Positions 45,609-56,982 of a DNA stretch of 64,000 bases are shown in pieces (position 1 is the stretch's first letter; each line of letters begins with the position of its first letter). Position numbers and translations under genes: made by a program. The notes below the pieces were generated by a model, which ran no database searches, had not been told where the DNA came from, and was given only the letters and a program-made list of their open reading frames with translations. Source of the stretch: Theocolax elegans. Its lineage: Eukaryota > Arthropoda > Insecta > Hymenoptera > Cerocephalidae. The DNA is taken from the NCBI GenBank assembly GCA_026168455.1, contig CM047428.1, positions 43,012,769 to 43,076,768 on the forward strand, written 5' to 3'.

Positions 45609-48600
45609 CTAATCACAGTTTTCGCTCGTTTCGCTAAATTGGGGACGGATCAACCCCTCAGTCGCAACTCTCTCCTCCCAAGCCGCGGAGTCGAGACTAA
45701 GAAAATGTGTGAAGGCAAATTTTTTGAAAGAGTTTATGTGAGATGGATCGAACGACGTGATAGAAAGTGAATTTAATAATTTAGATGCAGTGATTACGAA
45801 AGATTTATGGAGCGATTCAGTACGAGGTGGATGATATGTCAATGGTTTAGGAGGATGACGAGATGAAGTACGTTGATCAGATGAGCTACTGAATCGAGTG
45901 AAATGATCGGAAAGATAATGAGGGGAATTATGCGACAGGATGCTGAATGATAAAGAACTAATGAAAAATAACCGTCTCGACTCCGCAGATAACCATCCCA
46001 ACTCCAATCTGTATGGCGTCACGTGATCGAACCTACGTAAATTTCCCCAAACAAATCTAACACATGCATTGAGGAGCCTCTGGAGCTTTAGGTTTCTGGT
46101 CTGGTCCAAGTCGTTATATACCGCGCAAGCGTAATCAAAATGAGGAAAAATTAAGACCTCTACAAGATATTTGCGGGTATTCCAGGAGAAGGCCCGTCGA
46201 TGGAAACGGAGTGAACGCAAGATTCCGTGAACCCTCCGAGAAATTGCCAAAACGTGCTTGGACCAGTCCAGAGTAGGTAGTAGCCAGACACCCAGTGATT
46301 TTACCTGATTTTCATAATTAAGATAGCTATCCAGAAGCTTAACTCGCGGGGCAGTGGCTAGCTCGATACGCGAGACATATGCTTTACTGCCCAGGATCAT
46401 TACTTTGGTTTTATTCACATTTAAATTTAGACCATTTATGGAGGCCCAAGACGCAATAGCGTTAGCATCATGAGTGATTTCTTTGTATACCCAATTCGAA
46501 TTTCCCCGGGGAAAAGAGTAGTAAACCTGGGCATCATCAGCATATATCATGTATTTACTAAATACGAGTACATTAGGGAGGTCGTTGATAAAAATCGAAA
46601 AGAGTAAGGGACCCAAGACACTGCCCTGCGGTACGCCCCAATTTACCTCAAGCCAAACGGAACAGACTCCCAACTCGTCCAATACTTCCTGCGAACGACC
46701 AACTAAGTAGTGGTAAAACCACCTCAACACAGTGTTCGAACAATCCACATCACGTAATTTAAGTAATAGAGGACCATGCGGTACTGAATCAAATGCCTTG
46801 GAGAAATCGAACAGGACCAATTAGTGATTAAACGTGAGTCAATAGCCCTTCTGATGTCATCGAAGACACCCAAGAGAGCAGTTTGCGTGCTATGATCCCT
46901 GCGAAACCCCGCTTGTCTGTCTATCAATATATAATTTGACTCTAGATGAAATGATAACTGCGAGTATACGAGGCGTTCAAGTAATTTAGAGACTTCGCAG
47001 AGTTTAGCAATAGGCCTAGTGTCCGAGCATGATTCGATCCTGTTCGACTTCGCCAATGGAAAAAGCAAAGACCTCTTCCAACAGTCAGGAAAATAGCCGA
47101 GCGATAACATATCGTTAAAAAGTGATGTGAGTTGTGGGGTCAGTTGCGGCTCAAGCAGCTTGAGCATCGCCACGGAAAACCCATCCGTCCCCACCGCCCT
47201 TGACTTCGCATTAAAAAGAGCACGCTGAACTGCCAAGGAACTAACTACATTGAAATCAAAATAGGATGGACTAGAATGGTCAGAAACAGGGGAAAGGATT
47301 GAGTTTAAAAAAGAGGGTGAGCGCGGAGGAACCCGATTGGATATCGAGGCATAATGATTATTCAATTTCTAGGTGGAGAAATAATCCAGCGGAGATAAAT
47401 TAGGCTTAAAACAAAGACCAAGGTTTTTTAATTCTCTCCATTTTGCTTTCGGGTTTGCAGCGCTCTTTAGTTTGTTAGACAGAAAGTTATACTTATTGCA
47501 GTCGAGAAGATTAGAGATCTTGTTCCTTAGAGTCTTGTATTTCTCATAATCCTCCATGCGGTTAGATACTTTGAAATTTTTAAATGCCAAGTTCCTGGCC
47601 TTAATAAGCCTTCTAACTTCCGCTGTCACCCATGGCTTAGATTTATTGCCGACCGTTACCAGCTTAGCCGGCGCGATGGTAACAAAAGCAGAAAGAGCTG
47701 ATACCATGAGGTGAGAAACGGAAGTGAGGAGGTGGGAGGAAAGATCGACGCAAGAATAAGAATAAGTATGCGAAGGCGAATGAAGATCGAGATGAGAAAG
47801 TGGTAAATTTTGTGGCACCGAGCCTAATGAATGAATGCTATGAGGAGTGAATAATAAGTTAGGTGAAGACATGAGAGATGAATGAGTGAGTAATAAATTA
47901 TCTGATGACATGCAGAATGATTGAGTGCGATGAGGTGTAGAAAATAAATTAGACGATGACAGGTTGAGTGATGTTGCATAATGAGAGGAGATAAGTGGAT
48001 TAAGTGCATGAGTGTGAGGTGAAAGATCAAAAGGAGAGCAAGATAATGAGGAAGAAATCAAATTCGACTCTGAATTCAAATTTAAATCCTGGTCAGACGA
48101 CTCTGAATGAATTGAAGTATATGGTTCAGGAGAATTATGAGGTGAGAGAGCTGTGTTTGAGCTAAAAATGGCTTCGAATGTATCGGCTAACTCCTGGAGG
48201 TTGATCCCCTCCAAATCACGTGACCAGTACTTTTTTATTTTGGGCGGGTCTTTATTAATTTGTAAATGTAACGTAATGTAGTCGTGTCCCGCAGCAAAAG
48301 GGGTTAATGACTTAGAATAAATATAATCAGGAGATGGGTCACTGATAAGGAAGAGATCAAGCCATGTGTGTGAAAAACCTAACGATGTGACGGCATGATG
48401 AGTTGGATCGGAAGTGACGAGAGATAGATTGAGAGCAGTTATATTAGCTCTCATCATGTCTGCCGCAGCACTTGGGGACTTTATATCAATATTGAAGTCC
48501 CGAGTTATAACAGCAAGCCTATGGGAAGGAAGGATATCAGATAATAAATCAAAGAAGGCAATGGGATAAGAAGCTGTTGGCCGCCTGTAAACAACACTCA

Positions 48601-48905
48601 GGATCAGCGAAATCGATTTACCAACAATATGTAGTATCATGAACTCAGGAGAGTTCGAGAATAGTTTGTCAGAGTGGGCCAATATCTTAACTTTATACTC
48701 ATCTTTAACATAAGCAGCAACACTCCCTCCTTCCTTGCCCACTCGGTCAAGTCTGTAGATAGTGTACCCAGGCAATTTTACTATGTCAGATGAGTCCGAT
48801 TCCGTTAGAAAGGTCTCTGTGAGCGCTATCACATCGTAGGCTTGAGGATGTATTAATGATTCAATTGATGCAAAATGAGTCTTGAGACGATTGATGTTAA
48901 TATGG
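45609..48905 (-). pseudogene. LINE E6 ORF2: endonuclease and reverse transcriptase, one stop and one frameshift
   Basis: The endonuclease (47900-48905 side) shows YDVIALTETFLTESDSSD, YRLDRVGKEGGSVAAYV, FNIDIKSPS, HTWLDLFLI and AAGHDYITLHLQI. A long Ser/His/Leu-rich insert (about 47700-48130) with repeated SSPNLL- and TPHS-type blocks follows; it is unusual among the copies here. RT motifs are VGTDGFSVAMLKLLEPQL, SDTRPIAKLCEVSKLLERL, GFRRDHSTQTALLGV, LFDFSKAFDSVPHG, VPQGSVLGPLLFSIFIN and MIYADDAQVYYSF. The end is YHPPRTESLHKSFVITASKL. TAG at 47369-47371 interrupts the frame before LNNHYAS, and a small frameshift near 46820 lies inside motif A. Confidence 0.85.
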
Positions 48906-48967
48906 ATGATAGAGAAAGAACGAGAATATGAACGTACATGAGGTGGAGACGCCTGACCAGCTGTCCT

Positions 48968-49488
48968 TCATAAGGGAGGAAGAATGGCATTAGGCGATGA
49001 AGGATTTGGCGGTATAGAGAGAAGCTCAGCTTCAGAGTTAATGCAAAGTAGAGCTCCCTTCTTTTCTTTCCCAATTTCCTTAGCTCTGCGCAGAGACTTC
49101 ATCCATAGAGCGTGAACCGTCTTCGGCCACAACGGCCTGATATATAGTGAAGAATCTTCTCCCACGCCAAAAATGCTAGAGGCCGTTGCACCCTTAAGTA
49201 AGTACGCTTTATCAATGATTAGGTCTCCGACAGCCGGTGATGAAACCTTACAAACTAGGCCTTTAGACGCATTAGGAGAAGCAGGAGTAGTTGAGATTTG
49301 ACTCGAAAACGATGGAGTAATTGAGCTAACAGAATTTACCGCACGCGGCAGCCACGGACGGATCTCAACAATATGTGACACGACCAGAGGAAGCTTAATA
49401 TGTATTAAGACCGTTTCAATCAACTTAAGGTCGTTCAGAGAGGAAACGGTAGGCAGACCAGTAAACAAGATGTCACATGAGTTTTTGT
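48968..49488 (-). pseudogene. LINE E6 ORF1, C-terminal half
   Basis: The frame starts at the truncation (FTGLPTVSSLNDLKLIETVL) and matches the end of E2 ORF1 (IKVLTAIELPL versus LIHIKLPLVVSHIVE). It continues with DLIIDKAYLLKG and LYIRPLWPKTVHALWMKSL and stops at 48968. It shows the C-terminal domain that E2 has lost. The zinc finger and coiled coil are missing because of 5' truncation. Confidence 0.75.
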
Positions 49489-49489
49489 C

Positions 49490-49491
<2 letters not shown>

Positions 49492-49555
<64 letters not shown>
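49492..49555. repeat. (GA)n tract shared by the 5' end of E6 and the 3' end of E7
   Basis: 64 bases of uninterrupted GA, the longest in the window, joining two LINEs in the same orientation. Confidence 0.95.
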
Positions 49556-49558
<3 letters not shown>

Positions 49559-49869
49559 ATTTATTTATTGGGTATTAGGGGTAAAACCCCGTATACACAA
49601 AAAGTTATAAAATAGGTGTATAAAATAATAATAATAAGATCAAGATACAAATAAAATAATATAAAATAAAATAAAATAATTAACAATTCACTATGAATAA
49701 ATACTAACATACAAATAAAAATATAAAAATAAAAATAACTAGAGATAAAGCGGAAAGGAAAATGCTAAAACGCATTTATAAATACAATAAAATCAATGCT
49801 ATACAATAAAATAAATTAATAAATAAACGGATATATAGGTAACTTTTGAGGATATGTTGGGACTGGAGA

Positions 49870-50205
49870 GGCTTTTGTAAACAAAAGAATTTACTCACGA
49901 TTTTACAATAGAAAAAGAAACGCTTTAATCAATTCAATCGTAACAAAACAAAACAAATGAAATGTCGAGCTTGAAGCGATCGAGGAGGCTACGCGACCGA
50001 GCGGGAAGCGATCCGGGATACGAGTGTTCAGTGCGCCACCGCACTCGCTCGCGTTCGCCTCGCGCATCATTCCGGGCCCAGGAGTGGGGGTTTGCCCAGC
50101 ACTCGCCTGTCTGCTCTCTCTCCTTTTTCTCACGCATTTTGCTAGTAAAACCAACAGTAACATACGGTGACACGTTATGTAAAAATTATAAAATGGAAGA
50201 TAACT
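49870..50205. other. GC-rich block inside the 3' UTR of E7
   Basis: The neighbouring 3' UTR sequences are extremely AT-rich, whereas this piece is GC-rich with CGCTCGCGTTCGCC-type steps. It begins near TGTAAACAAAAG and ends near CAGTAACA. It may be a short LTR-like or other insertion. The ends could not be fixed. Confidence 0.35.
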
Positions 50206-50219
50206 AACTTAAATTAGAG

Positions 50220-52614
50220 ATCAGGCAAGGGAGGGCATACGATTCCTTCGTTCCTAACCCTCACTTCCCAAGCCTGTCGATCGAGTTCAAAGGGATATGA
50301 TGGTAGGACTGATTTAAATGGACCAAAAAGGAGTGATTAATGAGACGAGAGGCAGTGATTATGTAGGAATTATTTAGGGCTTTGGTTCTAGGAGGGAGAT
50401 AAAAAAGAGACAGGGGTGGGTGGCGTGAGGAAGATCGGGATGAAAATGAAGCATCGCGTAGAATGAACTGACAGGCAATGTAGGAAGGGGATTTGTGCGA
50501 GATGATATTATAGGCACTACTATCGATGAGAAGAGATCTGAGCTCGACCGACAGCCATCCTAGCTTGAGACGATATGGTGTCACATGTTCGCGCCAAGGA
50601 ATGTTCCCCCACACAAAACGAACGCATGCATTTAATAGATGCTGGAGTTTTAAATGCTTGGTAGCATCCAAGTCATGAAAAACCGCGCACGCATAGTCAA
50701 AGTGTAGGAAAACTAGCGCCTCAACAAGACTCTTTCTGTTCTGAAGCAAGAGCGCACATTTAAAAAATCTTAATGAATGAAGAACTCCATGGACCCGTTG
50801 CGACACTGACGCGACCTGACGAGACCAATCCAGAGTAAGTGTAATCCAAACGCCCAATTATTTGACTTCAGACTCATAGTCAAGAAAATTATTTCTTATT
50901 ACAACCTTCGGGACAGTATCCAAGTCAATGCGTGAAATAAAGGCCTGACTACCCAAGATCATCACTTTCGTCTTTTTCACGTTCAAATTTAATCCGTTCG
51001 ACCTCGCCCAGTTATCCACCTCATTTGCATCGTCCAAAATTTTCTGGACACCCTGGACGAGATCAGCAGGATAGAAAGAGTGGTAGATCTGGATGTCATA
51101 CATAAAAATCATGTGATCTGAATGTCTTAAGACACGCGATAGGTCATTAATAAAGATGGAAAATAACAGTGGGCCCAGGACACTTTCCTACGGAACCCCC
51201 TAGATGTACCGAGCCAGACCGAGGCAGCCCCAAGTTCATCCATCACCGCTTGAGTGCGGCCTACTGGATAATGGTAGAACCAGGTGATGACCGTATCAGA
51301 ACATCCCAAAGAACGCAGTTTAAAAAGTAAGATATTGTGTGGTATAGAATCGAACGCTTTTGAGAAATCGAACAGGATGAGGATGGTGATCATGCGTTTA
51401 TCTGCGCCTCTCCTAATATCATCCAAGACACCGACTAGAGCCGTCTGAGTACTATGCTCCCGGCGGGAGCCCGCTTGTCTCTCAATAATTAAACTATTAC
51501 TATTAAGATACTTTGTGAGTTGCTCATGTACTAACTTTTCCAAGATTTTGGAGATTTCGCAGAGCTTAGCAATGGGTCTAGTGTCAGACGGCGAGATCAC
51601 CTTGCTCGACTTGGCCAGAGGAAAGAGGAGAGGCTTATTCCAGGGCTCTGGAAAGGATCCAGTTGAGAGAGATAGGTTAAGCAGTTCAGCTAGGTTGGGT
51701 GCAATTTGGTGAGCTATAAACTTTAGCATTGGAATGGACGTTCCATCGTGGCCCGTGGCTTTGGAAGGGGCCCTGGATATGGTAGAAATAACTTTGTGGG
51801 GAGTAATAGGGGCGAAGTGAAAGGAAGTAAAGGGTAAGATGAAGGTAAGATATTAGAGGATGAGATGAGAAACTGAAGTTGAGTTTAGGTGAAACGAGAG
51901 GCTGAATAAGATATAGACGCATAATGATTGTTGAGCTGATCGAGTGAGAAAATGTTGAGAGGTGATTGAGTTGGTTTAGTCGTGAGACCCATGTTCTTGA
52001 GCTCCTTCCACAAATTTGAAGAGTTAGACGCAGATTTGATTTTGTTATTATAATGCATAAATTTACTCGAGTCTATAGAGTTTCTAACTAGATTACGGAG
52101 GTCCTTATAAATGTGATAGTCTGAACTCAGGCCAGTGGCCAAGTACCTTTTATAAGCCATGTTGCGAACATTAATGTTGTGTTTTATGGGCGGAGTGATC
52201 CAAGATTTGTTGAAGTCTTCAATGGTGATGAGTTTTGCGGGAGCGAATGAGTCGAAGGTATGTAATGTTGATGAAAAGAAAATAAGGATGGAAAGAAAGT
52301 TGTTGATAGGAATTGGGGACGGAGAGGACGACATCGACGTAGAAAGTGAAGGAGAATATAAACGGCCAGGCGAAGTAGGTGAAGGATGAGATGCTGATAA
52401 AAGAAACTATAGTATCAGAAAATAGAGCAGCAACCGCCGGCGGATCGATCTGAGCAAGGTTGCGCGACCAAATCCTCTTTACAACCGGCAATGGTTTAAC
52501 AAGATCTAATGCGAGTACAATGGCGTCATGTCCTGCTGCAAAGGGTACGAGTGACTTAGTATATTTATAAACTGGCGGAGGATTATGCACAATAAACAGG
52601 TCGAGCCATTTATA
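50220..52614 (-). pseudogene. LINE E7 endonuclease end and reverse transcriptase, several breaks
   Basis: Pieces in order on the minus strand are PFAAGHDAIVLALDLVK (endonuclease end, about 52520), HTFDSFAPAKLITIEDFNKS, RNMAYKRYLATGLSSDY and LWKELKNMGLTTKPTQSPLN. RT motifs follow: SDTRPIAKLCEISKILE, LFDFSKAFDSIPHN (about 51340-51380) and DDANEVDNWARSNGLNLNV. The end is HFDYACAVFHDLDATKHLKL and YLPPRTKALNNSYIITASRL. The sequence corresponding to motif C reads MIFMYDIQIYHSF at about 51100: the usual FADD is replaced by FMYD, so the catalytic aspartate pair is lost. A TGA at about 50858 and frameshifts near 51120 and 51700 also break it. Confidence 0.8.
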
Positions 52615-54246
52615 AGGAGCTTAGAAATAGAGTCTCAAATGCACTAAACTTTAGTAAATTCAGATCTCTGGCGCAGAAACTAAGCATAAATAGCGATCCA
52701 GCTAGCTCTTAGACATGTCTTCGAAACAAGTTTCAGCTCAAAAGCGAACCCATCTCCGAGACCATCACTGCCCTACAGTTAAACACTCACTATGCATCCA
52801 TCTCGAACCACATACCTCCACTCACATTCAATCATTCACCTCTATTTTTTGTGACACTTATTTATTATCGCTTTCACCCCCTTCTTTCTCATTCTCCACT
52901 GTGACGGTCAAGGGAGTGCAGCATGCAATACTTAGATCATCCTCTAAAGCAGTGTGACGGCCGAGAAAAATGGGCTTAAATTAAATGTAGAGAAAACGAA
53001 AGCTATAATCTTGGGCAGTCAGGCTTTTGTCTCACGTATCGACCTGAACACAGCCCCGAGAGTTAGATTATGTAGTGATTATTGAAAGTATATAAATGAG
53101 GTCAAGTCATTCGGAATTATAATTTCTTTAACTCTCGATTGGTCGAGACAAGTAATCTCAAAGCGGGTACCTGGGATCCTCGATTCATTGCGGTATTACA
53201 GAAAAACCTTATCATGGTAACTTAGAAAGAACTTGGTGGAAGCGCACATTTTTCCTCATTTTGATTATGCGTGTGCGGTCTACAACGACGTCGATCAGAC
53301 CAGAAACTTGAAACTTCAAAGATTATTGAATGCGTGTATTAGGTTAGTGAGGGGTGATGTGTCTAGGCGTGACCATGTTACTCCTTACAGGCTTCGTCTT
53401 AAGTGGCTGTCGGTTAATTCCAGACACTCCTTCCTTATCGGTTCCCCAGCCTACAATATCATAAATCATAACTCACCACTTTATCTTGCAAATCATTTCA
53501 TAGCATTAAATAACCCTGACACAAATCCTCGTGTTTCATCCCGTTATCCGCCTGAAGTGCTCACTTACCTAACACCTCGCACAGAAGCATTAAATAAGTC
53601 ATTCATGATCACGTCATCTCGTGTCATAAATCAATTACCCATCGCCACATTTATCCAATCCTTTCTTCCTAAACCTCTTCAAAAGCTCTCTTTTCGACTA
53701 TTTGTTTGGACTCAACCAGGCAACTTGGTCTGACTGTGTACAGACTGATGGAATTCTGTTGCGGTCCATCTCTAAATTTTCATTGTCATAGTTATTTATT
53801 CTCCGTGCGTTCTTATTGATACATGTTATTTTTGTAAATTTGTTTTTATTTATTTATTATTTATATTCACTTATCGCCTGTAAATTGCTATTTTATTGTT
53901 TAAACTTTATATTATTACTATTCTTTATCTTTTTATATTTTTAATTATATTTTATATTTCATATTTTATTATCGATTTTGAACTTAAATATTACTGAAAT
54001 TGTTATTTTATTTCCATCGTTATTGTTTTTATTTTTAGTTTTATTTTATTTTAAGCATACTTTATTGCATATTTAAAATTTTTGTAAATATGTGTCTTCC
54101 TCTGTGATATTGTGCGTTTTTTTTATATTTTGTATATTTTCTGTTGCTTATTTTTAAGAAACTGTAATTTCGTTGTAATACTTGTGTACCTACGGGGTTT
54201 CTACCCCAAAAGGCCTCATAAATCCTATTCATTCATTCATTCATTC
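52615..54246 (+). pseudogene. CR1-like LINE E8, 5'-truncated and internally deleted, plus strand
   Basis: It opens inside the post-endonuclease linker (SLRNRVSNALNFSKF, then LNTHYASISN, 52615-52810). It then jumps near 52920-52960 directly to the thumb region (NGLKLNVEKTKAIILGSQAF), so the RT catalytic motifs are deleted. The end (53233-53733) carries HFDYACAVYNDVDQTRNLKL, TPYRLRLKWLS and TPRTEALNKSFMITSSRVIN. The AT-rich 3' UTR (53760-54185) ends with a perfect hairpin (GGGGT/ACCCC, 54194-54207) and an ATTC tail (54226-54246). It is the one copy whose tail is not followed by a long TC tract. Confidence 0.8.
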
Positions 54247-54690
54247 TCCCTTACTACGGCATATATATACTCCAATGTTAGGCCAGGCAATTAAATTAGC
54301 TTAGAAGAGGGTCGTTCCATGAAAAAATTATATTGTTGACAAAAAATACGTTCATATAGTATGAAATAACACGTATCAGCCCAATTATTTTTCAAACAAA
54401 ATGTGTGTACGATTCCTATCAAAAAATAATAAATAAATAAAGAAGCCACAAAATGCAAGCTTTTGTTTATATTTAAAAAAGTATTGATAATAAAGGAAAA
54501 AGTTTCAAATATTTTTTATACATCTTAAAAATATCTATCGAGTGAAATAAAGTTTGTCAAGATTGCCTAATTATTAAATTAATAATTCGAGTTTAAAGTT
54601 AGAGGCAGTTAGAGGGGTGGGGATCGCACAGAGTATGCGCAGTTACTTGGAATTCTTCTGGACTGGAATACTTCTACATTATTATTGATT
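54247..54690. other. Unassigned AT-rich stretch
   Basis: No gene or repeat is recognised between the E8 tail and the Mutator-like relic. Confidence 0.5.
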
Positions 54691-55950
54691 AAGGGAGCAT
54701 TCTAGTGTGACGGACAAAAAAATACTAATTTTAAACTATTTTTCATGTCAAAACTCTTCCACGTAATGGATCAAACTTTTTTTTCTTTTCAAACTTTTTT
54801 GGTGAAACTTTGACGGGTAAAAAAAATTTTTTTGTCATAAAGTTTTTATTAATTTACTCATAATTAAACAATCACAATAGTAAACAAAAATTGGTGTCTG
54901 CTGGCGCAAGTGATTTTGGCTCTCCTGGATATCTGCAACAAAAAGTAAAAAAATATTCTTAATCTGTAATGTTGTCGCTATCGTCGGAATCTCTACTTTA
55001 ATATTACGTTGCGAATTCACAAAATGGCGGCATTTTTTGCAAAAGTGAAAAAAATACGTTTTATTTTGCCAAACATGAAGCAAAACTCCATCTTAGAATC
55101 AAAATTTTAACACGTTTCAGTTTTTGACGATAGTCATATGCTTTCTGAATATAGCATTAAAATTTAAAGAGTAGTTCAGTAGTTTTTTCTAAATAACCTC
55201 CGCCAGGTGCAAAAATGTGGTTTTGAGAAAAATGCGATTGAAGTTTTTCTAACTGAAAACTTATAAAAAAACACTTACGGCTAATCTGCAATAATAGGTT
55301 CATACATGAGACCTTCCTTTGCATCATAAACTTTGTTTTAATTTGCTCTGGCCTCTGTCCTTGCTATTCGAGCTTCTTTGGATGTTTCAGATGTGCGCTG
55401 ATTTGCATGGTGAATGCACGCTTCTTCATACTCCTCGATGAGGCGCAAGCTTTCCGAGCCCAGAATGCACCCCATTAATTCAAAAATTTTTAAGATAGGT
55501 CTTTGTCCTTCATTGAACACACAAGCAACAGTTTGAGTTGAGATTTCCAAAATTCTTTTGTCAGAAAAAATGTGTTTAGGTACCAAACGCTAAACGCAAG
55601 AATTAAAACTTAGGTTATTATTTGGCGTGTTGGTACCTAAACATCGCTCAAGAAGATCTTTATTACTTGAATTTTCATATATTTTCTTTAAAATTTCTTG
55701 AAATTCTTCGTCGAGAACAGATGGGTGAGTAAAAACTTCTCCTTTTGCTTGGTGTTGCTGCCATTTACACCACGATTCTTTTTTACCAGACCAAAGATGA
55801 TGCTGGGGCTTTTAGTCTGTAGAAATTTTGTGGTAAAATGTTGCCAACTTTTAGTTATGCATCCTTTCCACAGAATCAGGATGTCGTTGAATCACTAAGC
55901 CATAATATAACGAGAGATCTTGCATAACTTTATTAGTTAAAGACTGCGAC
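54691..55950 (-). pseudogene. Mutator-like transposase relic
   Basis: On the minus strand from about 55940, pieces read SLTNKVMQDLSLYYG, then HPDSVERM, WSGKKESWCKWQQ, LLERCLGTNTPNNNLSFNSC, VPKHIFSDKRILEI, and finally EEACIHHANQRTSE. The LERC-x-G-x-T-x-N-x-N-S-x-N block followed by (I/V)PK is the end of the Mutator-like transposase domain found in many arthropod proteins. Stops lie after SVERMHN, after KISTD and at the Trp position before RLVPKHIF, so it is dead. Toward 54691 there is long noncoding AT-rich DNA, with a possible element end at GGGAGCATTCTAGTGTGAC (54693). Confidence 0.7.
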
Positions 55951-56110
55951 GAGACGTCATGTATTATATTATTTCATGTGTATATAAAATATTGTATCTA
56001 AAATCTCGCATGTTGTTATTGTTTCGTGCGTTGCCTCTTCAAGGCCACGAAACACGCGTGTTTATATCGACGACCGAGGATGTGTGCGAGCATCTGTATA
56101 TTCAATTGTT

Positions 56111-56111
<1 letters not shown>

Positions 56112-56142
<31 letters not shown>
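56112..56142. repeat. (TG)n microsatellite at the LTR start
   Basis: A TG run merges into the TGTTAGG start of the LTR, so the exact boundary is ambiguous by several bases. Confidence 0.9.
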
Positions 56143-56143
<1 letters not shown>

Positions 56144-56795
56144 GGTACTTTTCGGGAATACGACAATTCCCGTAAAGCTCAGAACGCTGCCGGTCTTAAC
56201 CGCGACAGCAACCACGTTTACACATCGTCACGCGCGCCACGGGAAGTACCGGACCGGTTCGTCCGTGCACCGGGCCGACTCCACCGGCCAGCAGACGTCG
56301 GGGCGCCGACGCACACCAGGGACAAGTCAGCCCGGTAAGTACCCGACGTCAGTCGGTATATTTTAGAGTGTGTTGATTGAGTGTGCACGTATGTTTGTTC
56401 GGTAGCACATTGGTGCTACCGAAACCGAGTGGGTATTACGCGGGGCGAGCACGGGGGCAGCCCCTGCTTGCCGCGTACATACCACGCGACCGGGAGAATG
56501 CCCCGTTATACACTGTCGGGCACCTACGTGTAATCTTTTCTAAATAAATGATTATTTATTATATTTTAATATAACGGTCGCGTTATTATTGATTATAAAT
56601 TAACCCGCAATCATTATTCCGATTCCCGATTTTCCCGCCACGTGTGTCGGTACGTAGGAGATCTCCGCTACCGTGTCCCGACGGGTTAACTTACTAACCC
56701 ACGGCGACGATAAAGACGCGTTCTTCGGGCCGTCGTCCCTGTATGAAATTAATAAATAAATTGTAACTGGTATTAGGACGAAATACCAAGTTACA
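56139..56795 (+). repeat. Gypsy-type 5' LTR of a second element, about 657 bp
   Basis: It starts TGTTAGGTACTTTTCGGG and ends ACCAAGTTACA. It is GC-rich, with an AATAAATGATTATT-type signal near 56543. Two bases after its end comes the same tRNA-Arg-type primer site as in the first Gypsy element, which fixes orientation and the 3' boundary. No second copy of this LTR was found in the window. The sequence differs from the 1083-bp LTR, so it is another lineage. Confidence 0.75.
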
Positions 56796-56797
56796 AA

Positions 56798-56815
56798 TGG
56801 CGACCGTGATAAGAC
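56798..56815 (+). other. Primer binding site (tRNA-Arg type) of the second LTR element
   Basis: TGGCGACCGTGATAAGACGG follows ACAAA. The first 12 bases are identical to the primer site of the element at 14578-25503. Confidence 0.75.
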
Positions 56816-56982
56816 GGTAGTTGTACCGCCTGCGTGTCGAGGAGATTTCGGGTCGGTGAATTCTGTCTTATTTTTTTTTTTTTTAAATGAAGCGTTTCTT
56901 CTATGTACAGGTTTACCTGTACTTATTTAAGAAACAGCGAGTTATTTATTTTTTTTTAAATCTTTGCCTTGCAAGTCGCGGG
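56816..56982 (+). other. Start of the leader of the second LTR element
   Basis: It is noncoding, with T-rich runs, and is interrupted by LINE E9 at the GAGAGAG tract (56983). The continuation may lie beyond 59607, but no gag or pol sequence of this element was recognised. Confidence 0.5.

Larger units (their letters stand above)
45189..49491 (-). mobile_element. CR1-like LINE E6, 4.3 kb, 5'-truncated within ORF1
   Basis: The 3' end has ACTTTATTAGG and a hairpin (45206-45219) next to the GA tract. Its 5' junction at 49491 is another, longer GA tract. It contains the ORF1 C-terminal half, the endonuclease and the RT. Damage: one TAG, one frameshift and the 5' truncation. Confidence 0.85.
49556..52614 (-). 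mobile_element. CR1-like LINE E7, decayed, 5' side cut by E8
   Basis: The 3' end has AATCAATC and a hairpin (49578-49590: GGGGT/ACCCC around 3 bases). The body covers the endonuclease C-terminus to the RT end. The 5' end is lost at about 52614, where plus-strand LINE sequence E8 begins. A GC-rich block interrupts its 3' UTR at 49870-50205. Confidence 0.8.

Noticed and set aside
45196..45616. Three overlapping frames rich in Phe, Tyr and Ile
   Set aside because: They are reverse translations of the AT-rich 3' UTR of LINE E6; the same artefact occurs in the E9 3' UTR (56946-57434).
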